Part shown: positions 53,581 to 61,100 of the stretch, in pieces
How the letters are laid out: the number at the start of each line of letters is the position of its first letter
Position numbering within the stretch: position 1 is the stretch's first letter
Source of the DNA: Leisingera caerulea DSM 24564
GTDB lineage: Bacteria; Pseudomonadota; Alphaproteobacteria; Rhodobacterales; Rhodobacteraceae
Reading direction: 5' to 3'
Length of the DNA: 64,000 bases
Assembly (NCBI RefSeq): GCF_000473325.1
Contig: NZ_AXBI01000012.1
Span: 44,531-108,530, forward strand
Translations under genes and position numbers: made by a program
The notes under the pieces: generated by a model
Database searches by the model: none
Seen by the model: the letters and a program-made list of their open reading frames with translations, nothing else
Told to the model about the DNA's origin: nothing

Positions 53581-55068
53581 TTATCCGTCCTTCAGCCTGT
53601 CCAGCTGCTGCTTGTAGGCCCGCGCAAATTCGCGGCTGAACAGGTCGTGAAAATCATTCTCAGCCTGGTCGGAAATCTCCGCATAAAGCTGCTCGTAAAC
53701 GTCCCAGTACCGCGCTTTCTTGCCGCGCAAGAGGCCGGTAAAGCCGCCCTTGTCCTCGATCTGCGCCTCCAGCGCCTTGGGGTCGAGGCGCTTCAGCACG
53801 CCTTTCAGCGCCGCCTCCATTCCGGTGACCATCGCCACCTCATGCGCCTTGATGTCCCTCAGCGCCTCTTCGGCGGCGGTTTCGGGGCTGAGATAGCCCT
53901 TGGTCGCCGGGCGCACCATCGCCTCGACCGCCTGCTCCGGCGTGATCGAGAACTTCAGCGGATTGTTTCCGCCGGCCGAGATCATCGTCTGCTCAATGCG
54001 GAATTCCGACTTGATAGAGGTCCGCGTCATCAGGATTTCGCGCAAGCCCGTGACCAGCGTCCGCATCACCCGGCCCATGCGCGCCATGGTGCTGGCATGA
54101 TCCTCCGGGGCTATGCTGATCTCGGCGCCGGCGCCATTCATAAAGGCCTCAAGCGCGTCCTGCGTTCCGGCAGGCGGCGCCGGTCGCGCACCCGCCTCAT
54201 GGTAGGGCGGAATCTCGGGCGGTGCAGAGGGCGGGGCCTCCTGCGGCGGCCCAGGCGGTGTTTCCTGGGGCGGTCCCGGAGGGGCTTCCTGCGGCGGACC
54301 CGACGGCGGCACTTCCTGCGGCGGCGGCGGCACCTCGCGCGGCGGCTCGGGTTTCGGCTCGGGTTCCTCCGGCCCGCCGATGCCGGACAGGAACTCATCG
54401 TCCCAATCGTCCGGAATCATGTTCGATTGCGCCGCTGACGCGGCAAACCCGTCCGAGGCAGTGGGGTTGTGGTTGGCCAGGCTGGCCCCCTCCCCTTCGC
54501 GCCCGTCACTGGCCTTCTGGAAGAACGGATCCTCCTCCTCACCCAGCGGCGGCAGCAGCTCGTCAATCGGGTCGACCGGGTTCAGCTGCGCAGGCCCCTT
54601 CGGCCCCTCGCCCAAAAGATCGTCCAGGAAATCGCCGCCCGGACCGGCATCTTCCAGCAATTGCAGCGGGTCGGGCGCGTTGGCGGCATTGCCAGGCGAA
54701 ACGGGCGCCTGCGCCGCGGGCGCTGCGATCAGGTCGCCCACATCCATCAGATCGTCGCGGATCTCCACCACCAGCTCATAGTTGCCGATGCACAGCACGT
54801 CGCCGTTATTAAGCGGCGTCGGCGTCCGGCCCAGCGGGATCTTGGAATAGTTCAGAAAGGTGCCGTTGGAGCTGAGGTCCACCACCACCACATTGCCGTT
54901 GTGATCCTCGATCACACAGTGGTTGCGCGACAGCATCTGGTCCGGGTCGGGCAGCACCAGGTCGCAGCTGGCGCCGCGCCCCACTGTCAGGCTCGGCCCG
55001 CGCATCGGAACGGGGGCCGCATCGCCGGGCATCGCGCCCGAGCTTTGAAACTTCAGCGTCACTCCCAT
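53581..55068 (-). CDS. tagH: T6SS FHA-domain protein (TagH/Fha family)
   Basis: The 495-residue protein has an N-terminal FHA domain (about 1-105) with phosphothreonine-binding residues in GRGASCDLVLPDP, MLSRNHCVIEDHNG and SSNGTFLN. An acidic linker with FLDDLLGEGP and DELLPPLGEEEDPF follows, then a proline-rich repeat zone (about 225-290; PPGPPQE units). The C-terminal TagH/ImpI helical domain (about 310-495) comes last. It is the likely docking platform for PpkA-phosphorylated partners, or itself the PpkA substrate. The LDDLLG motif recurs many times in the fused sheath protein at 58191-63143. Confidence 0.92.
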   Translation of the reverse strand: MGVTLKFQSSGAMPGDAAPVPMRGPSLTVGRGASCDLVLPDPDQMLSRNHCVIEDHNGNVVVVDLSSNGTFLNYSKIPLGRTPTPLNNGDVLCIGNYELVVEIRDDLMDVGDLIAAPAAQAPVSPGNAANAPDPLQLLEDAGPGGDFLDDLLGEGPKGPAQLNPVDPIDELLPPLGEEEDPFFQKASDGREGEGASLANHNPTASDGFAASAAQSNMIPDDWDDEFLSGIGGPEEPEPKPEPPREVPPPPQEVPPSGPPQEAPPGPPQETPPGPPQEAPPSAPPEIPPYHEAGARPAPPAGTQDALEAFMNGAGAEISIAPEDHASTMARMGRVMRTLVTGLREILMTRTSIKSEFRIEQTMISAGGNNPLKFSITPEQAVEAMVRPATKGYLSPETAAEEALRDIKAHEVAMVTGMEAALKGVLKRLDPKALEAQIEDKGGFTGLLRGKKARYWDVYEQLYAEISDQAENDFHDLFSREFARAYKQQLDRLKDG

Positions 55069-55076
55069 GATTGGGC

Positions 55077-55379
55077 CTAACCTCCCACCAGCACGGTGAA
55101 TTCACCCTTGACGACCATGCCGCCGCAGGCGGTGTTGTCCAGGATCCGCGCGGCCGGCATATTGTTGATCAGCACCGTCGCGGAGCCCTTGATGATCGGG
55201 TGCGGCGACGGCGCCGCGGTGCACATGTCACCCAGGCGCGCGGCCGGCAGGTTTGCAACCAGCACAGTCACCGCGCAAGGCGGCAGGATCGGCGTCGGCA
55301 CCGGCAGGACCGGCGGCGGCGGGGTGGAGGGCAGCATGCAGGCATGCAGATCCGTCACCCGGGCCTGTGGCATTCCCAT
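55077..55379 (-). CDS. PAAR-domain spike tip protein
   Basis: The 100-residue protein is essentially one PAAR domain. It opens with MPQARVTDLHACML and contains two PAAR tripeptide-type repeats, NLPAARLGDMCTAA and NMPAARILDNTACGG, whose His and Cys residues form the metal-bound tip. It caps VgrG and sharpens the T6SS spike. No toxin extension is present, so the tip carries any effector non-covalently. It lies 8 nt upstream of the FHA gene. Confidence 0.95.
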   Translation of the reverse strand: MGMPQARVTDLHACMLPSTPPPPVLPVPTPILPPCAVTVLVANLPAARLGDMCTAAPSPHPIIKGSATVLINNMPAARILDNTACGGMVVKGEFTVLVGG

Positions 55380-55396
55380 CTGTTACATCCTCCCTG

Positions 55397-56005
55397 TCAG
55401 CCCTGCGCCGCGTGCTGGGGAACTTCGATCACCTGCCCCTTGCCCCCGCGCGCGATATCCAGCGCGCGCTCCACCAGAACGCCGCCGTGTTCTTCAAACT
55501 TATCAGACAATTGACCCAAGGCCACCATATTCATGGCAAAGGCCGCCGCCTCCGAGGCGCCTGCAGGGGCAGGATATTGATTCAATTCTCCGGGTCCCAG
55601 CGTTCCGGCGGCATAGAGCACCGCCAGCGCGCAATTCACCGTGTCATCATCGACATAGGCATGATCCAGAGTGATCCGCGCCTTGTCGCGGTTTTCCTCG
55701 CTGGGCTCGAACACCCAGGCCTCGGACGCGGTCAGCGAAGCCGGGTCCTTGTCCGACCGCGGCCCGATATAGTCGCGCGCGGCCAGGCAGGCCCACCACA
55801 CCCGTTCCCGCGGGGGCAGCAGCACCGCCAGCACCCGCAAGAGATCGACCAGCGCGCCCTTGCGGTCCAGTTCCTCCAGCACCGCCCCGGCCTGCGCCGT
55901 CGGCGGCGCCTCCAGCGGCGTCTTCAGGATCACATTGGCCCGCGACAGCAGCTTGGCCACCGGATCGGCGGGCATTTTGACCAGCTTTTCAAATCTTCCC
56001 GGCAT
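55397..56005 (-). CDS. T6SS-associated protein, DUF6931-like, function unknown
   Basis: The 202-residue, mostly helical protein contains WWACLAARDYIGPRS, SEAWVFEPSEENRDKAR and AFAMNMVALGQ. From memory it resembles DUF6931, a family found with T6SS spike genes in proteobacteria. I chose ATG 56005 because AGGTGG lies 5 nt upstream; GTG codons just before are possible. Lying between vgrG and the PAAR gene it could be an adaptor or chaperone that loads effectors on the spike, by analogy with DUF4123 and DUF2169 proteins. This is inference. Confidence 0.65.
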   Translation of the reverse strand: MPGRFEKLVKMPADPVAKLLSRANVILKTPLEAPPTAQAGAVLEELDRKGALVDLLRVLAVLLPPRERVWWACLAARDYIGPRSDKDPASLTASEAWVFEPSEENRDKARITLDHAYVDDDTVNCALAVLYAAGTLGPGELNQYPAPAGASEAAAFAMNMVALGQLSDKFEEHGGVLVERALDIARGGKGQVIEVPQHAAQG

Positions 56006-56014
56006 CTGCACCAC

Positions 56015-58126
56015 CTAGTTGATCATCGTGAGGCCGCCCTTCAGGGTCAGCATGGCCTCGCCTTTCACGGTGGTCATCGGTGCCTTTGCCTCGACCATGC
56101 CGGTGCCTTCGATCTTGATCATCGGCCCCTTGATGGTCACACCGGAATTGTCGATCTTCACCTCCGAGGCGCCCACGGTCAGCTTGATCTCCTGGCCCGC
56201 GCTCATCGCGATCTTGCCCGCGGTCACATCGACGGTCAGGTTGCCCAGCGACACGGTCTCCGTGTGGTCGCCCTGCGCAATGGTTTCGGTCAGGTTGCCG
56301 GTATCCACATCAAGCGTCATGTTGCCGGTCTGGATGTTTTCCGACTTGTCCCCGGTCTCCACCACCTCAGTGCGGTCGCCCTGATGCACGGTTTCCGTCA
56401 TGTGCTGCTGGACCGTGAACACATAGCTCTTTTCATCGGCAGAGGTGACCTCCGGGTCGGGCGCATCCAGGCCGACTGTCACCGTCGAGCGGTCCTTGAC
56501 CAGCATCTGGTGATCCTTCTGCGCCTGCACCCGCATCAATTCGCTGTCTTTCTTGTCGTCGAACATCAGCTCGTTATAGCCGCCGCCCCCCTTGGAGGAG
56601 TTGGTCTTGATCCCCAGCTGGGTCTGATCGTCCGGATAGGTATAGGGCGGCATCGTTTCGGCATTGTAAAGCATGCCGGTGCAGATCGGCCGGTCCGGGT
56701 TGCCGTCCTCGAACTGGATCACCACCTCCTGGCCCATCCGCGGGATCGCCACCATGCCCCAGTTCTTGCCCGACCAGGGCGTCATCACCCGCACAAAGCA
56801 GGAGGAGGTCTCGTTACTCTCGCCTTCGCGGTCCCAGTGGAACTGGATCTTGATCCGGCCGTGCTCATCAGTCCAGATCTCCTCGCCGCTCTTGCCGACC
56901 ACGGTGGCGGTCTGCAGACCCTGCACCTCCGGCCAAGGGGTGACCAGCGGTGCCCGGAACTGATCGGACTTCAGGATCGCCCCGAAGGTGGCCGCGTAGA
57001 CGTCGTGCTCCATCTCCTTGGGGTAGTCCATGTTGCGGGCCTTCACGTCATGGCGCATCTCGCCCGAGGTGGCGACCTTGGTGGTGCGGCTCTCGCGCTC
57101 GCCGTAATCCCAGGCCAGCTTGATGTGATGCTCGGCGTCGGTGACCAGATACTCCTTGTTGTTCTCATTCACCGGGTGATCCTTCAGGGTGAAGGTGTAG
57201 CCGGTGCCCAGGGTCGCCACGCTGGAGGCGCCGCGCCAGCGCTTGTGCCTGATCGCCTGCGCCTCCATCTGAACCCGCGTCAGCTTGTTGCCCAGGCCGG
57301 AATTCTTGCGGTAATGCCCCTGATAGTCGTAAACCTCGTGATCCTTGTGGGAATGCTTGCCCTTGGCAATCGCCGAGGCGGCCTTGAGGTCCGCTGACGG
57401 GGTCAGAAAGTCGAAATCGTTCAGGGTGACCTTGCCGCGGGTCAGGATTTCCTCCTTGGCCCATTCGGAAATATGCTCTTCGCGCCGCCGGTCCCGGTCG
57501 TCGCGGGCGTGGAATTCGATCTCTGCACCCCCCATGACCGGGGAGTGCCCGCTGACGCCGTCACACAGCACCAGCTTTTCGGGGCTGCCGGGGCTGGTTG
57601 TGCTGTCGAAGTAGAAATAGATCCCCTCCTCCTCCATCAGCCGGCACAGGAAGGCATAATCGCTTTCGCGGTACTGCAAACAATACTCGCGCGCCTCATA
57701 GCTGTCGCTCAGCTTGTCAGTGTAATCGCTGAAGCCGTATTCGCTGAACAGCTGCTTGATGATCTCGACCGTGGACTTTTCCTGAAACACCCGCAGATCG
57801 CTGGTCCGCGTCAGCAGCCAGAACCAGGGGCGCACCTCCGCGACATACATCTCATAGCCGTTGCGGAACCCCAGGTATTCGACTGAAATGCACAGGCCTG
57901 AGAACTGCTGCTCCGTGTCCGGGTTGCGCATCACATGCACGTTCATCGTCTTGCCGACCAGGTCCTCCAGCTTGGGCTGGGCCTTGGTGGCGGCAAATTC
58001 GATGGTGGTTTCGGTCAGCTTGCTCAAGCCCTCGCGCACAATTGCGCGGCTCAGCATCAGCCCATCGGTGCTGTAGCTCCCCGACATCCAGGCGAGGTCG
58101 TTTTCATGGCCCTTGCTTACAACCAT
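56015..58126 (-). CDS. vgrG: T6SS spike protein VgrG
   Basis: The 703-residue protein starts at an ATG preceded by AAGGAGG. It has the gp27-like domain (to about 380; ESDYAFLCRLMEEEGIYFYF is the classic motif), a gp5-like OB-fold with EEIWTDEHGRIKIQFHWDREG and FVRVMTPWSGKNWGMVAIPR, and a long repetitive C-terminal beta-helix (from about 570; alternating G-N/D-x-T units such as TGNMTLDVDTGNLTETI). It ends LTLKGGLTMIN without an extra effector domain. It pairs with the PAAR protein. Confidence 0.96.
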   Translation of the reverse strand: MVVSKGHENDLAWMSGSYSTDGLMLSRAIVREGLSKLTETTIEFAATKAQPKLEDLVGKTMNVHVMRNPDTEQQFSGLCISVEYLGFRNGYEMYVAEVRPWFWLLTRTSDLRVFQEKSTVEIIKQLFSEYGFSDYTDKLSDSYEAREYCLQYRESDYAFLCRLMEEEGIYFYFDSTTSPGSPEKLVLCDGVSGHSPVMGGAEIEFHARDDRDRRREEHISEWAKEEILTRGKVTLNDFDFLTPSADLKAASAIAKGKHSHKDHEVYDYQGHYRKNSGLGNKLTRVQMEAQAIRHKRWRGASSVATLGTGYTFTLKDHPVNENNKEYLVTDAEHHIKLAWDYGERESRTTKVATSGEMRHDVKARNMDYPKEMEHDVYAATFGAILKSDQFRAPLVTPWPEVQGLQTATVVGKSGEEIWTDEHGRIKIQFHWDREGESNETSSCFVRVMTPWSGKNWGMVAIPRMGQEVVIQFEDGNPDRPICTGMLYNAETMPPYTYPDDQTQLGIKTNSSKGGGGYNELMFDDKKDSELMRVQAQKDHQMLVKDRSTVTVGLDAPDPEVTSADEKSYVFTVQQHMTETVHQGDRTEVVETGDKSENIQTGNMTLDVDTGNLTETIAQGDHTETVSLGNLTVDVTAGKIAMSAGQEIKLTVGASEVKIDNSGVTIKGPMIKIEGTGMVEAKAPMTTVKGEAMLTLKGGLTMIN

Positions 58127-58190
58127 GGTTCCTCCTTTCCGCGAAGGGAACCGGGCCGGAAATCACCGGCAGTGTTCTCAAACATTCGCA

Positions 58191-61100
58191 TCACAAATCA
58201 TCCAAAAGCGCGGCGAGTTCAGCATCCATTTCCTCGTCGCCGTCATCGTCATCCTCGTCGTCGTCATCCCCGAACGACGCCAGAAGATCATCGAGCCCCC
58301 CGTCATCGGCGTCGAAGTCCAATTCCCCCAGGTCCAGGTCGTCCTCGCCGTCTCCTCCGAGATCCAGATCGTCCAGGTTCAGATCGTCCAGGCCTGAATC
58401 GTCCCCGTCATCACCGCCCAGATCCAGATCGTCTTCATCCCCGCCGCCCGCAGGGGACGCCGGTTTCGGCAGGCCGCGCGGATCCGGCGGCGAGGGCTCT
58501 GGCGCCGGCAACCCGGTCCAGGGCCCCAGGATCTCGCTGCCTTTCAAGGAATTGAAAGAGGTCAGCCGCACCTCATCCCGCCCCTTGACCGCGCTCACCG
58601 CCATAAAGCCGCGCTCTTGCGCCAGCGCGATCTTGCCGAGGTCGACATTGCGCTCCGTGCAGGGCAGCGCCACCTGGTCGCCGAACCTGTCGTTCACGTA
58701 ATGATAGGGCATCCCCCCCAAAGACATAATCCTGCCCAGCTGCAGCGACGGGCCGTTCTCCTTGAACGACCGCGCCAGAAGGATCGCCACCAGCACCACC
58801 GGATTGGCCCAGAGCATGCCTTTCAGGCCTTCCGTTTCGGTGAACTCCTCGAAATCAAATTCGTAACAGGGCTCGGTTTTCTCGCCATAGGGACGGCGCA
58901 GCAGGAACCGCGGGCTGACCAGTCCCAGATGCCCGGCCTCCGCCATGCCCTGCAGCGTGTCCCAGGCCTCCGCCACCACCTTGGGCCGCTCCGCCTTGGG
59001 CGTCTTTAGAAACTCGGGTGAGATCGACCCAAAGAACGGTGCATCCACATGCGCCGCCACCCGCGCGATGCGGCCCAGCAGTTCCGCATGCGGCGGGGTT
59101 TCCTCGAACTGATACATGCCGATCAGCGCCGAATAACCGCCGCGGCCGTTCTCCTCGTCCAGCGGCTCCTCGGTCAGCAGGCGCACAAAGCCGGTCTTCG
59201 ACAGATCCTCTTCGGCGGCCAGATCCGCCGCCAGCTCCTCTGCCGAGATGTCATAGAGCATCACATCCAGCGTATCGTCCGCCTCGATCGAACGCGCCAT
59301 CAGATCCAGCGAGCGCCACTGCGCCTCCACCGACTGGAACTCCGGATGATGCAGCACCAGCCGCATCGCATCCGACAGCGCCTCATCCACCGCCTTCTGC
59401 ATCGCCGCCACGTCCGGATCCGGCAGCGCCCGGATATGCGGACCCACAACCCGCGCCAGCAGCTCCTCCACCGGTGTCGCCGGGCGCGGTGTGATACCGG
59501 TGTCCTTGATCAGCTGCTGAAAGGCGCTGAGCCGCTTGTCCGCAGGCACCGCATTACCGGCCGAGGTCCGCTTGGGCGCCCGCGCCCGGGTGCCGTATTT
59601 CTCTGCCCAGGCCCTCAGCGTCTTGGCCGCGTGATCCGCCGTCGCGCCGCTCTGCAGCTGCTTGCGCAGACCCGCCAGCTCCGTGAACAGTTCGACGTTC
59701 TCGTAAAGCTCATCCGGATGCAGCCCGTCCAGATCCTCCAGCTTCACGGCAATCCCGGCGCCCTCCTTGCCGATCGGCAGCACCAGCTCGGTGGCAAAGC
59801 GCTCGATCACATCCTCAACCGTATCCGGGTCCAGCAGGATCGCCTTGCGCGCCGCCAGCGCGTCTCCGGTCTCCAGTTGCCCCTTGGCCGCTCTCCCTGA
59901 GAAATCCCCCAGCACTGCCAGCCGGAACCGCTTGCGCTCCAGTTTCTGCGGTTCGGGCCGGTCCGCGCTCATAGTGCCATAGGCGAACTCCGGTTCTTCC
60001 GAAGCTTCCACCGCAGCCGCAGCCTCCGCTGCGCCGCCGCCGTCATCCAGATCCCCCAGCAGCGCATCCAGATCGTCGCCGCCGGCGTCCTCCGCCGCCT
60101 CATCATCACCGCCCAGATCCCCCAGCAGGTCGTCGAGATCCATGTCGCCATCATCGCCCATCAGGCTGTCCAGATCGGCGTCCGCATCCCCCAGGCCATC
60201 CAGCAGCGCGTCCAAGTCTTCCTCGCCGCTTTCCGCGTCAGCCGCGTCCTCAGCTTCGGCCTCCTCTCCGAGCCCGGCCAGCAAATCGTCGAGATCGCCA
60301 TCATCCTCCTCACCGCCGCCCAGATCGCCCAAAAGATCGTCCAGGCTGAGGTCTTCAGCCTCCCCGGCATCCTCCGCGTCGAGTTCCCCAAGCAGCGAGT
60401 CCAGGTCATCATCGCCGGCCGCTTCAGGTCCGGTTTCTTCCCCGCTATCCAGATCGCCAAGCAGATCATCCAAACCGCTGTCCGCTAACTCCTCCGAAGC
60501 CTCATCTCCGGGCTCCTCCAGATCGCCCAGCAAGTCATCTAGATTTTCCAAGCCGCCGGCGTCTTCTGTGTCCTCATCGTTTGGCGGCAGCGCAGCGGAA
60601 CTATCGGCCTCAGCTGCGTCAGCTTCGGCATCTTCGCCGGCTTCCAGATCACCAAGCAAATCATCCAGACCGCTGTCCCCGGCGCCCGCTTCCTCCTCCG
60701 CGCCGCTCAGAAGCGCATCCAGATCATCATCATCCGAGGCGTCCGCCTCCTCGGTCAGATCGCCGAGCAAGCTGTCGAGGTCATCCTCCCCGGCGGTGGC
60801 CTCAGCCTCGTCTCCGCTGTCGAGCAAGGCGTCCAGATCCAAATCCAGTCCGCCGCCCTCCGCGTCGTCCAGGCTTTCCTCTTCCGCGGTCAGAACCTCG
60901 GGCACATCGGCGTCATCCTCCGCCGCCGCCTCTTCGACGCTGTCACCGCCAAGGTCGCCGAGGTCGCCAAGCAGATCATCCAGCCCGCTGTCATCAGCGT
61001 CTTCCTCCGCAGGCGCGTCCAGCGTGTCCAGCGCGGCACTCAGGTCATCGCTATCATCCGCTTCCTCGGGCGCATCCAGCCCGTCGAGGATCGAGCCCAG

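Noticed and set aside
55253..57397. 714-codon plus-strand frame opposite vgrG
   Set aside because: It is antisense to vgrG, the DUF6931-like gene and PAAR, has low-complexity His/Arg/Gly composition and no ribosome site.
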